The translations under genes were made by a program, and so were the position numbers. Shown here piece by piece: positions 1-10,100 of a stretch of 19,918 nt of DNA. The first letter of the stretch is position 1. The number at the start of each line of letters is the position of its first letter. Below the pieces are notes generated by a model that searched no databases, was not told the origin of the DNA, and saw only the letters and a list, made by a program, of their open reading frames with translations. Origin of the DNA: an uncultured Fidelibacterota bacterium (GTDB lineage Bacteria > Marinisomatota > Marinisomatia > Marinisomatales > UBA1611); contig CAJWPW010000002.1 in NCBI GenBank assembly GCA_913045415.1, positions 1 to 19,918 on the forward strand, written 5' to 3'.

Positions 1-2992
1 AGAAACGAGGCGCCAGTGGATCCAGTCCGTTAATGGGAACGTCACGGATAAGCCCGGATTCACACCCTTCCTCATCATAAATACAATGGTCTATGTCTTC
101 ATCACTTGATAAATCAAATTGGGCATAAGGCCTCCAACCCACAAAATGGCCGTTAAAATCATAGAGTTTATCTTCATCTCCACCCCATGTAGTACCACCA
201 TCAATTGATCGATAAAGTTTGTAGCCTTCAAAATCTGCATATCCGGTTAGCGAGTCAACCGATGATTCTGATGTAGCGTCCCAAGACACAAGCACCCTGT
301 TATGATCTGCTACGGCATAAATGGCTGGTGCTTCAGGGGATGAAAAATTGCTGAATATCACTTCAACTGAATCTTCAGAGATTGAATTTTCTTCATCCAT
401 TACCTTTAAGGTGTACACATACTGCGAAAATCGTTTGTTGGGTTCCAAATCTTCCACGGTCACAACTGAATCTGTAATGATTTCTCCCGTGGGCGTTGTC
501 CATTCAAATACAAGATCTGAACTGTCGGGATCAAAGGAGCCTCCGGCATTTAATTCAACAGGCCTTGTACTAAATTTTGGGATCCTTACTGCTTCACCGG
601 CATCCGCAATGGGACAAATATTGTCCGCAATGGTAATTAAAAGAGTGTCATAATCTGAACAATAACCATCATTCACTTCCAACACAACACGATAAGTGCT
701 ATCTGATTCTAGATCTATGGGGCTTGAAATTATGGGCGTCATAGAAGATAGACTGCTTAAATTGAGACCATCCAAAGATTCCCAACTATAGGACAGCTCA
801 TTTTTATTAATATCATAGGATCTGGATGCATTCAGTAAAAATTGATATTCGCAAGTTGAAATGTCACTACCCGCAACTGCCACGGGTGCATCATTCAAAA
901 TATAAGATACAAAAACAGAATCAGTACCAAAGTTGACGCCATCACTGACAGATAATAAAAAAGTGAAAACCATATCCTCGGGCACATCCGGAATTGTAAA
1001 CAAAGCCGTATCTGAATCGCTGTTTGAGATCAGGTTGGTGTATCCATCCAAGGATGTCCAGGCATAAATAAGCGTGGAATCTTCCGGATCATAGGAGTTT
1101 TCACTGATAAGATCTAAGGTTGCATTACAGCCACTGGGAATTTCCATATCTTCACCTGCATCTGCCGTGGGACATTTATCAGCGAGCAATGTGACTGAAA
1201 CTGTATCAAAATCTTCACAATATTCTTCAGAATCATATACACGCAATTGAAAAACGACAACCGAATCCCCCATTAAGCCGGATGGATAATCAAAACGAGG
1301 TGTTTCTTTTTTGGACTGTGAACTGGATAAATCGACATCAATCCCTTCGAGTTGTGTCCATTTAAACTTAACGGTACCATCTATATCTGATGAACCTGAT
1401 CCATTCAAATAAACACGATAATTACTCCCACTTTTAACATATTCACAAGATTCAAAATCTACACCGGCGTCAGCAACAGGAGGAATATCATCCAATATAG
1501 TGACTGCCACGGAATCTATATCTGAAAGCCCTGCCACATCTGTCACGGTCAGATAAAAAGTAACCTTTTCTCCAATAACCATATCATTGATGGTAAACAT
1601 AGCCGAATCGGCAGAATTTGTATTCGATAAATAAGTAGATAATTCATTTGTTACAGACCATAAATAAGTCAAACTGGTTCCTTCAGGATCATCAGAATCG
1701 GTACCATCCAAATAAAATATCGATTGGCAGCCACCGCTCAAAGCAAAGTTATCTCCTGCTTCAGCAATTGGATTCATATTATCCAAAACAGTTATCGTGA
1801 CTGTATCCGTATGGGAACAATAACCATCATCGACTTCCAATTCAAACAGATAGGATCCAGCTGTGTGACTAGCATCAAAATTTGCCGTTGCCACTGGTTG
1901 ATTTGAACTGGATATGGAAGGTCCATCTAACGAAGTCCAGTCATAATCTAAATTCGATATGTTATCATCTGTTGAACCGGACCCATCCAATATTACTGAA
2001 ATTAAATTTGTGGAAATATCTTCTCCTGCATCCGCAACTGGCGCTTCATCAAATTTGAATTCAACTTCCAGCGTATCCTTGTCTTCATTTGTCCCATCGG
2101 ATACAGTAAGTTCAAATCTCAAATCTTTATCAACTGTAAAATCCGGGATGTTAAAAGTGGCTGAATCTGACATCCCATTTTGAATATTGGAGATGTAGCC
2201 ATCCAAAGAGATCCAATTGTAGGTTAGAGATTCTCCATCCGGATCCAATGAACTGGAGCCATCCAGAATAAAACTTGCATTACAACCACTGCTCAATTCA
2301 AAATCATTTCCTGCATTGGCAAGGGGACACATATTTGCCAGACAAGTCACTCTCACCGTATCATATCCGGAACAAAATCCACTGCCATCGGTGACCATCA
2401 ATTCAATTCTGAAATCTGTATCTTCAGATAAATCAACTGGGTGATTAAAATACGGATTGGATTTTGTTGATTGACCTGCTGAAATTGTAATTCCTATATC
2501 TATAACTGTCCATAAATAATCTATATCGGTACCATCTTCTTGATCAAAGGAATTACTGCCATTTAAATAAACGCGATAATCATCTCCGCTTGCCATTAAA
2601 TCACAAGCAGTAAAATTTGGGCCTGCATCTGCTACAGGAATATTGTCACTTAATACCGTCACTGTTACTGTATCCGTACTAGTGTCTCCGCTACCATCAG
2701 TCACAGTGAGTGAAAAATAATAATCAAAATCAAAATCTGTCTGTGGAATTTCAAAAATCAAGGTGTCTTCGTCAAAATCCGTTAAAATGGTACAATTGAT
2801 TGCCAGCCAAAGATAGTTCAGGTTATCGCCGCTGGATGAACTACCATCCAGAATGACCGACTCTGTACATCCCGAACTAACGGTAATATCATCGCCCGCA
2901 TCAGCAACAGGAGGATCCTGGGCTAATAGGAAATTTGCAAGTAGCAGAATGAGTAATGGAATAATTCTAATTCTTTTTATTAAAAGAGTCAT
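1..2992 (-). CDS. Secreted multi-PKD-domain surface protein (3' end outside the window)
   Basis: The frame is open from the ATG at 2992 to the window edge (997 codons visible), with no stop. It starts with a signal peptide (residues 1-24: basic MTLLIKR, then a hydrophobic run ending LLA before QDPP). Nine immunoglobulin-like PKD/REJ-type domains of about 90-105 residues follow (about residues 24-890). Each opens with a variant of PVADAG and contains LDGSSS, YxW and LTVTDG-like motifs. After them comes a fibronectin-III-like module (about 890-997) closely matching part of the protein encoded at 4009-7182. PKD domains usually serve in adhesion, polysaccharide binding or spacing on the cell surface. 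A T9SS sorting tail is expected beyond the window but is not seen. The start codon directly abuts the stop of the PorV-like gene (TAAATG), so translation is probably coupled. Exact ligand unknown. Confidence 0.88.
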   Translation of the reverse strand, partial: MTLLIKRIRIIPLLILLLANFLLAQDPPVADAGDDITVSSGCTESVILDGSSSSGDNLNYLWLAINCTILTDFDEDTLIFEIPQTDFDFDYYFSLTVTDGSGDTSTDTVTVTVLSDNIPVADAGPNFTACDLMASGDDYRVYLNGSNSFDQEDGTDIDYLWTVIDIGITISAGQSTKSNPYFNHPVDLSEDTDFRIELMVTDGSGFCSGYDTVRVTCLANMCPLANAGNDFELSSGCNASFILDGSSSLDPDGESLTYNWISLDGYISNIQNGMSDSATFNIPDFTVDKDLRFELTVSDGTNEDKDTLEVEFKFDEAPVADAGEDISTNLISVILDGSGSTDDNISNLDYDWTSLDGPSISSSNQPVATANFDASHTAGSYLFELEVDDGYCSHTDTVTITVLDNMNPIAEAGDNFALSGGCQSIFYLDGTDSDDPEGTSLTYLWSVTNELSTYLSNTNSADSAMFTINDMVIGEKVTFYLTVTDVAGLSDIDSVAVTILDDIPPVADAGVDFESCEYVKSGSNYRVYLNGSGSSDIDGTVKFKWTQLEGIDVDLSSSQSKKETPRFDYPSGLMGDSVVVFQLRVYDSEEYCEDFDTVSVTLLADKCPTADAGEDMEIPSGCNATLDLISENSYDPEDSTLIYAWTSLDGYTNLISNSDSDTALFTIPDVPEDMVFTFLLSVSDGVNFGTDSVFVSYILNDAPVAVAGSDISTCEYQFLLNASRSYDINKNELSYSWESLDGLNLSSLSSMTPIISSPIDLESDSTYRVVLEVNDGYCSDYDTLLITIADNICPIADAGEAVRIPKFSTRPVELNAGGSFDPDSSDLVFEWTTPTGEIITDSVVTVEDLEPNKRFSQYVYTLKVMDEENSISEDSVEVIFSNFSSPEAPAIYAVADHNRVLVSWDATSESSVDSLTGYADFEGYKLYRSIDGGTTWGGDEDKLYDFNGHFVGWRPYAQFDLSSDEDIDHCIYDEEGCESGLIRDVPINGLDPLAPRF
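617..1774 (-). repeat. Super-repeat block 2: PKD domains 5-8 (A'-B'-C'-D')
   Basis: This block of 386 codons is nearly the same length as block 1 and holds domains 5 to 8 in the same order of subtypes. The ninth PKD domain (CPIADAG, starting at 616 and running down to about 330) follows it without a full third block. The divergence is large at protein level, so the duplication is old, but DNA similarity remains visible, for example around 1395-1440 against 2540-2585. Confidence 0.65.
1775..2923 (-). repeat. Super-repeat block 1: PKD domains 1-4 (A-B-C-D)
   Basis: This coding block of 383 codons holds PKD domains 1 to 4. Each domain resembles its counterpart four places later better than its direct neighbour. 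Examples: domain 2 carries DYRVYLNGSNS and domain 6 NYRVYLNGSGS; domain 3 carries SGCNASFILDG and domain 7 SGCNATLDL; domain 4 opens APVADAGEDIST and domain 8 APVAVAGSDIST. The block ends where the NPIAEAG motif of domain 5 begins. Confidence 0.7.
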
Positions 2993-4012
2993 TTAAAATT
3001 CCAGTCCAATAGCGATCTGATTGGTCTGCTTTAATACATCATAATTCACGTAGGCGTAATCCACACGTAAGGCCATTCTGCCAAGACGCAGGTTTAGACC
3101 AACACCGGCACTCAACCCTGCTGTATCATGATTTATATGGGTGCCGGCACGGATAAATGCCAGGTTTTGCCAGCCATACTCCATTCCCATGCTCCCATAA
3201 ACTATATAATCGCTGGGCTTGATCCCGTCCATACTCAAAATAAGCCTATGCTTATCACTCTTCATAAATGTACTGTTGGGACCCAATAGCTCATTTTCAA
3301 CTCCTAACCGGAAAATAAGCGGTAAGGGGAACTTAGTGGTGATCCGTTCTAAACTCCCTTCCACATCTATGGTGTCCGGAACCTGAACATTTAGATCCTC
3401 TCCTGCATATTCAACATCAGGACCAAAATTTGTAATACTCATTCCCAGAATGGTACCATAGATCCCTGTATTAAAGTTGGATCCAATATCATAGGAAACG
3501 GCCTGCATCCCTGTCTCTGCAATCTTATCTCTAATATAATTGATGGAACCACCAATCTTTAACCGGTCTGTTAAGGAACGGGCATAAGTGGCACGGGCGG
3601 CCATGGAGATAACACGAAAATCTTCACCAGTTCCATCCGGAAATAATTCTGTCGTTACACTCATAGGACCACTGTCTAAATAGAAAAGGTGGAACCCTAC
3701 AAAGTCCGAAGGTCCAATCCGTGTGCCATAGGTAAATACACCATGTTTAATGCCGGCTAAATAATTGACTTGAGAAAAATAGGCTTCACTCTTTTGGATA
3801 AAACCAATACTGGATGGATTATAGGGGATCCCGGATACGCCACGGCCCGAAGCCACACTAGCACCGCCCATTCCGATTGCTCTGGCGGAAGTCTCCAACT
3901 TTAAGAAACTTCCTGCAGCAGTGGCAACCTTTGTCACCACATCAGGAATATCTCGGTATTGACCCAATACAAAGGATGTAATCAACAACAGCACTATGGA
4001 TAGATTTTTCAT
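2993..4012 (-). CDS. PorV/PorQ-family outer-membrane beta-barrel protein (T9SS component)
   Basis: The protein has 339 residues with a signal peptide (MKNLSIVLLLITSFVLGQ). Residues about 36-70 carry the family signature: LKLETSARAIGMGGASVA followed by GIPYNPSSIGF. The rest alternates short beta strands, as in a FadL-like barrel, and the last residues (IAIGLEF) end in Phe, the usual signal for outer-membrane insertion. PorV proteins bind the C-terminal sorting domain of T9SS cargo and carry it to the attachment complex on the cell surface. The start overlaps the stop of the upstream gene by 4 bases (ATGA), and that gene encodes a T9SS-tailed protein, so a dedicated shuttle for this cargo is a reasonable inference. 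Which PorV/PorQ subfamily it belongs to cannot be settled by eye. Confidence 0.85.
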   Translation of the reverse strand: MKNLSIVLLLITSFVLGQYRDIPDVVTKVATAAGSFLKLETSARAIGMGGASVASGRGVSGIPYNPSSIGFIQKSEAYFSQVNYLAGIKHGVFTYGTRIGPSDFVGFHLFYLDSGPMSVTTELFPDGTGEDFRVISMAARATYARSLTDRLKIGGSINYIRDKIAETGMQAVSYDIGSNFNTGIYGTILGMSITNFGPDVEYAGEDLNVQVPDTIDVEGSLERITTKFPLPLIFRLGVENELLGPNSTFMKSDKHRLILSMDGIKPSDYIVYGSMGMEYGWQNLAFIRAGTHINHDTAGLSAGVGLNLRLGRMALRVDYAYVNYDVLKQTNQIAIGLEF

Positions 4013-7000
4013 CGAACTACCGCAAATTTACCGACAAAGGATTCATTAGAATTTCCTAATTGTTCTACATGAAATAGATAGAGTCCCGGTGCTACTTCCT
4101 GGTTATTCACGGTTCGCATATCCCACCATACATTTCCTGATTCTGCATTTTCATGCTGGATGGTACTTACATGTTCACCTGTTAATGTAAAAATTTTGAT
4201 GGTACATTTTTCAGGAAGATTTGTGAACCTGATCTGTCTTAAATGTTCATTTTCCTTGAATCCAGATTGTACCTTATATGGATTGGGAACCACACCAATA
4301 TCACTTACATCATTAGCAGGCATCACCCCGGGATAAACTTGAACAAAATTCCGATCCAGTATGGTTGTGCCTTTTGAATTTTCAATGGAAGCATATCCAT
4401 CCGGATCAGCCCATTTATCCGGATTTGAATAATTGGTATCAACCACAGCTTCAAAAGAACCGTTTCCAATATCTTTATAAGTTGTTTTATAAGGTGGTTC
4501 AACACCCATATCATAAGCAACGACTGAATAGGTGTATTCTAAACCATCTGTAACATCCTCATCCACATACATATAGGTCATTGTATCACCATTAATAACC
4601 TTGGGTTCAGGGAGACGTATGGGATCCAGCCCAGTATCCATCCCAATATTGAACCATGGGAAATAAGGATCTTCGCCATTGATGGCATGTCCTCGTTGTT
4701 GAAAAGGATCATCTACACAATCTTCAGGATCGCTGGAATAAATACAATGAAGTGAATCTTTTTCCGCAGACAGGTCGTATTGTTTAAAAGGACGCCAGCC
4801 GGCAAAAATACCATCTGTGTCAAAGATCATATCATTGGCTTCGCCCCAGGCAGCTCCACCATCCAAACTTTTAAAAATTTTATATCCTTCAAAATCAGCA
4901 TAACCCGTTACCACATCCCTGGCAGTTTCGGCCCTCCCATCCCAATAAACTCTGACTTCTCCCTGACCTGTTTCAGCATAAACAGTAGGCCGGGTCGGTG
5001 GTGTGAATCCTTGGTATTTTGAATTATACATAACTTGAGCAAACCGTGCGTTATTAATCAAGTCACTTTCAGTTTGTCCAAAAATAATGCAGAATGAAAA
5101 TGGCACTTCCCGACCAACGGGTAAATCAAATGGTCCACAACTCATGATCAATACACAATCCAGACCAGGGTTATCCCGTAGATATACAGGTTCTTCCTTC
5201 AGCCCAATAACCGAATCAAAATGAGGATTGAGTTCAGTCCCAAAATCCGTTCCAGGATTTTCTGTATGAAAATGCCAAGCATTTTCATTCTCGCTCAGAT
5301 TCGATGTATCTCCAACCATAAGTTTATACAAAATCTCTTCTTTATTCCTCGCAACAGGGCAGCCTTCACTTCCAGCATAACACGGCGGGGAAGAATCTTC
5401 GGGCCGGGTTACTCCCGGTCGTTGATACCAATCCACCCAATGCCAATCTGTCATTTTTAAGGGTTCGCCAGGAAAAATATCAATCGTACCATCTTGATCA
5501 AGATCCACCATACCAGTTGCTTTGGGAGAATCCAATAACTGAGTTGCAACTACACCAAATTCGTTTCCGGGGTGAATCGTTGCAGAAGGCTCATCCAGTG
5601 CATATCCAAGGGCACCTGAGACACCATCGTGGTCACCTATCATGGCCATACTGATAAGCATTCTTTCGTTATTAACCTCGAACACATCCCAATAATATTT
5701 CATGAAATCATCATCGTTGGTATGATAAAAACCATTATAGCCATCCCAATCACCCATTAAGGCATCCGCATCCATATAAAATCCAAGTGCCGTACCACTA
5801 TAATCGAATCCCTTGCCGCGATTTAATTTCGTCCCATCGGGCATGATCATCGCTTCTCCACAAATTTGATTCCCATCCTTATCTAAAACAGGATTTCCAT
5901 CTTCATCTTCGGCACAAAAATCACCACTCTCATTTCGAACCTTTACTGTCACAAACATGATATCTTCTGCATAGGAGACACCATAAGAATGGGCAGAAGC
6001 CATGACACGCAACCCCATAGGGTAGCCTGTTTGCTCATACGCATTATTGGTATTGATGTTATTGGCTCGGTGCGACCAGCGGTCATCGAATTCCATATAT
6101 ACATCCATATCGGAAATAAACCGACCCGGTACATCCTCCCAGCAATCAGGATCTTTCCGGGATTGAGAACAACCAGGTAAATTGATATTATAATCCTTCG
6201 CCCACCATCCTGGCCAAAATGATTCCGTCAAACCTGTTTGTTCATTATATTTTTTTGGCCAAGTCTGGGAATACCCGGAATGAGCTAAAATCGGGTAAGT
6301 ATCTTCACCGGCAATCCAAGGTGAATCCTTAAAAATATCTTCGGCATTAAATTCTGATTGATGGGTATTTATCCTCGACATTGTTGAAGCATGCCAGTCC
6401 GTTTTATAGTCAGTAGCAATAAAATGAGATTCAGCAGCATTGGCACCATAATACACATAATTGTCATCATCAGTCCATTCTTCCAAGTCTGGTCCGTAAT
6501 CATAAAAATCAAAACTACTTTCGCGGGTGATCAATTTAGGTCGCAGTGCCCAAGGATATATAAATCCAATCCGCGTGCTTGAATTACTAGGATCCATTTC
6601 ACCAAAAGTACTTAATATGATTTTATGGTTTTCATGATCAAACATAAATAGCCTATCGGAATCAAATTCTTCCAATGATGATTTTTCATTATCGGGAAGA
6701 TAGACCCCTTCATCATTGCCCAAATCAAAAAGAAGTCCTTTAAATACAGTGTCGCCGGAAGTTGGATACCAGGCTTCATAGGCATTGGTTGATGACCATA
6801 AACTATATTTTGGAATGCCTTCTTCATCTACAACGGTTTCAAGGATCTCCCAAGTGTAATTCGCTGTATTTGAATGACCCGGGACCCCTGCAATAAATGA
6901 AACTGCCGGCAAATAAGAATAATCACCCCAGATACCGGAAGGATGAGCATCCCAATTAATAAAACTACCATAATTGGTAATGGCTGTTTTGACACGTCCC

Positions 7001-7182
7001 TGATCTACAAATCCTTTGGCTCGGTCGCCCATGGGATTAGGAGGAAATGGATTATCGCCGATCTTTGCGGCGCTCGATTGGCGAAATGGATCAATACTAG
7101 GCTTATGTTGCTGTACATAGGTCTTATCTATAGCAAGTAATGAACTCAAGAGTAAAATATTAAAAAGATTATTATATTTCAT
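4009..7182 (-). CDS. Large secreted protein with T9SS C-terminal sorting domain, function unknown
   Basis: From the ATG at 7182 the protein has 1057 residues and starts with a signal peptide (MKYNNLFNILLLSSLLA). An in-frame TTG at 7191 overlaps the previous stop by 4 bases and would add three residues; I prefer the ATG because it gives a standard MK-type signal peptide. No enzyme motif is recognised in residues about 30-690, which are rich in Trp, Tyr, Asp and Gly. A fibronectin-III-like region (about 735-920, with YADFEGYKIFKSLDGG) matches the PKD protein encoded at 1-2992. The last ~95 residues (VVPNPY, then IKIFTLTGEHV, WDMR, GLYLFHVE and a final VGKFAVVR) form a T9SS type-A-like sorting domain, so export across the outer membrane and surface attachment are expected. 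It sits between the TonB receptor and PorV-like genes. Confidence 0.85.
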   Translation of the reverse strand: MKYNNLFNILLLSSLLAIDKTYVQQHKPSIDPFRQSSAAKIGDNPFPPNPMGDRAKGFVDQGRVKTAITNYGSFINWDAHPSGIWGDYSYLPAVSFIAGVPGHSNTANYTWEILETVVDEEGIPKYSLWSSTNAYEAWYPTSGDTVFKGLLFDLGNDEGVYLPDNEKSSLEEFDSDRLFMFDHENHKIILSTFGEMDPSNSSTRIGFIYPWALRPKLITRESSFDFYDYGPDLEEWTDDDNYVYYGANAAESHFIATDYKTDWHASTMSRINTHQSEFNAEDIFKDSPWIAGEDTYPILAHSGYSQTWPKKYNEQTGLTESFWPGWWAKDYNINLPGCSQSRKDPDCWEDVPGRFISDMDVYMEFDDRWSHRANNINTNNAYEQTGYPMGLRVMASAHSYGVSYAEDIMFVTVKVRNESGDFCAEDEDGNPVLDKDGNQICGEAMIMPDGTKLNRGKGFDYSGTALGFYMDADALMGDWDGYNGFYHTNDDDFMKYYWDVFEVNNERMLISMAMIGDHDGVSGALGYALDEPSATIHPGNEFGVVATQLLDSPKATGMVDLDQDGTIDIFPGEPLKMTDWHWVDWYQRPGVTRPEDSSPPCYAGSEGCPVARNKEEILYKLMVGDTSNLSENENAWHFHTENPGTDFGTELNPHFDSVIGLKEEPVYLRDNPGLDCVLIMSCGPFDLPVGREVPFSFCIIFGQTESDLINNARFAQVMYNSKYQGFTPPTRPTVYAETGQGEVRVYWDGRAETARDVVTGYADFEGYKIFKSLDGGAAWGEANDMIFDTDGIFAGWRPFKQYDLSAEKDSLHCIYSSDPEDCVDDPFQQRGHAINGEDPYFPWFNIGMDTGLDPIRLPEPKVINGDTMTYMYVDEDVTDGLEYTYSVVAYDMGVEPPYKTTYKDIGNGSFEAVVDTNYSNPDKWADPDGYASIENSKGTTILDRNFVQVYPGVMPANDVSDIGVVPNPYKVQSGFKENEHLRQIRFTNLPEKCTIKIFTLTGEHVSTIQHENAESGNVWWDMRTVNNQEVAPGLYLFHVEQLGNSNESFVGKFAVVR

Positions 7183-7187
7183 TTGGT

Positions 7188-10100
7188 TCAATCGAAATCG
7201 ATTCGGACAAAAAAGTTAATTTCTCGAGGGGATGACAATCGCCAAGGCCTGTCATAATAAGCACTGGATTTATTTGCGTATTTACCTTGACCACTGGGAT
7301 CCGTACCGGGAAGCCCTACATAATCGGTATAATAGGTTCCCGGATCATCAGGTTTACCTGTCATTGCATAAACATCGACGGGATTTCGTATGTCCAGGAC
7401 ATTGAAAACATTCAACCCTAAAGCAATTTTATGATTCATGACCATGAGATATTTAGAAAATGAAATATTCACATTCCTAGTACCAGGTCCCCGTTTTGAA
7501 TTACGATTTCTATCATCTGCCACAGGATCTTTTCCACGAAAAATGATGGGTGTATAAGGGTACCCGCTTTGGTAATTAGCAGTTAACCCCGCCTGGATTC
7601 CGAATGGTAGAAAGGTATAGGCATAGTAGGTTAAACCATGTGGCCGATCGAAATAAGTGATAAATTCTTGGCTCGGAGCATCTACATATTGCCCACTGAT
7701 ACTGGCCCAGGCATATTCGCTGTTTGCTTTGGAGATCGAGTATGTATATTGAAGTTCGGACCCAAAAAATGCTCTTCGCCATTTAAGCGTTAAATCAAGT
7801 CCTCTCGCTGAACCATAGTCTCCATTGGTGGAGATCTGGTAGGTATAAACTCCGGAACGCTCATGGCTAAAACGTGTCATTTGGTCCATGTCCCTAACCC
7901 ACGCTCCAAAAGAGTAGGCCCAACTTTCCCCCACTTGTACGTTAAAGGCCACAGAATAATCTTGCGTTCTTTCTGCGCCAATAGTTGCATTTCCAACCTG
8001 GCCTTCTCCTTCTTCGAATAAATCTTCTGGATCTTCGAGCCTGTTTGTATTCAGGTAAATACTTTGGTAAACCGGTGTTTGGTAGTATAAGCCATAATTA
8101 AATGTAAAGGTGGACTTGTCTGTGATCACATGGCTGAAGCCAAGACGTGGACTAATCTTATAAAACCAACCAGATTGTTCTAGAAATACCTTTTGACGAG
8201 GAAGACCGGCAATATCGGAGTAACTCTCATCATTATCCCAAATATTATTATCATTCAAATCAGAATAAAAATATGGATTGCCGGGACTATAGATTCCTAA
8301 AGAATCTTGAAGGGGTGGTGGCATACCCCAGATCTGTGTATTATAGTTTACCATATCAATCCGGATACCATAATTAATCACCATCCAGGGTACTTCAAAT
8401 GTATTTTGGACATAGGCCGAAAATTCTTCCGGTTCACGAAATTCATCCCATTTACCATTGTTATTTGCATCTGTAAACTCTTCACCTTTATCCCAGCGGC
8501 CGTTACCTTCACCTTCGTCCGCTTCTAAATAATCAGAATCCCCAAGAACCTTACCATCAGGACCCGTATCTTCCCAGAATTCAGCAAATGTTTGTATAAA
8601 GGCACCAGCACCGAGCCAGGGTGCCTGGACTTCATAAAAATTGAGCTTATGGTATTTATAGTCTATGCCGGTTCTTACTTTCCATTTATCAGTGATCTGT
8701 GATGTGACATCAAACCGTATTTCATCTGTAATAGCACGAGAGTCTGCATAAAATACATCGTGACCGCCGAATGTTCGGCCCTCATCCCAGGCAATCCCGC
8801 CTTCAGCATAATTAGGCATATAGTAATAAGGATTAGGAACTCCGGGAATAAAACTTTGATTTATTGGTGCATTAAAGTATCCTGGCGCATTTTGGTAGCG
8901 AAGTTCTACAGAACGATAATCATAAAAAAGCTCAGGGTCTTCGTACATTTCCGGCTCAAGCCAATAGCTGCCATCCCGCTCGAGTAATGGTTTGATCAAT
9001 TCTGGGCCGTTCCACAAACCATCTCCGTTAGTATCTGTAAAGTCTTCTCCCACATCCCAAACACCATTCCCATTTTGATCTCCGAAATTCTCTGCCAATT
9101 CCCAGCTATATAAACCAGGCTCTGCACCATGGTGCCAACCGGTGCGTCCATCTACATTGGTATATCGAATTGTGTCTCCATCTTCTCCAATGCTATAAGG
9201 AATCACTTTACCATTTTCTGGATCAGAGATATCTTTATAGCCAGCCGGATGACGCCATTCAAACCAGTTTGGATAGCCATCTGAATCATTATCCCGCCAA
9301 CGAACTCCTTGGAATTGATCCTGTGTAAACCTTGATGTCCTTATTGTATAAAATGTTCTTTGGGTCAAGGAGTGATTTACTTCGAAATTAAATCTATACG
9401 TATCACGAAAAAGTTCATTTCGCCCTTCATCCCAATACAAATACTCTGGGTTAAAAGATTGACGATGGTTCCCAACTTGCCAATAAGCACCATGAAATCG
9501 GAGTTTATTCGTTAACTTGTAGGTCAATTTTGCAAAAACATCCCAGGTTTCATTAAATCCAAATCCGCGGAAGCCTGCCACATTGTCCCAAGGATAAACA
9601 AGTGCTTTTTTATTATTTGAAATATTATCAATGTTTGCGGCTAGATCATCAGCGGTTCTATAAAAATAATCTCCATCATGAAGTGTAAACACTCTATCAT
9701 CAAATTCATAAACACTGTAATTATCTTCAGTTGTATATTGTCCCGAAATCCAGAAAGAGAGTTTGGGAATCCCTAGAACAGGTCCCCCAATACCAATATT
9801 CAGATCGTCATAACCACGGATCAGATCAAAGTTTTCATTTTCCTGAGTTTTACCCATGGCAGCATTGATCAAGGCACCAACCTGACTTGTTTCAAACTTG
9901 ATATTATAGGTGATCTGCTTTCCACCCGAATTAGTATGAAAGTTTGATACAGCAGACTGGGCATCACCATATTCAGCATTAAATCCACCTTCCATCCAGT
10001 CAAATTGTTTTACAGCAAATAAGTTTAGCCTTGTACCAGAACCGATGGAACCAAAAATTGGATTCCTCAGATACATACCATCCATCATATATGCAATCTG

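Noticed and set aside
321..2183. Several plus-strand open frames of 60-110 codons over the left end
   Set aside because: They lie opposite a continuous minus-strand frame with a signal peptide and clear domains; their compositions show no protein features.
300..2923. Regularly spaced similar segments about every 290 bases, which might suggest a CRISPR or tandem DNA repeat
   Set aside because: They are inexact, coding, and correspond to the PVADAG openings of successive PKD domains in an open minus-strand frame.
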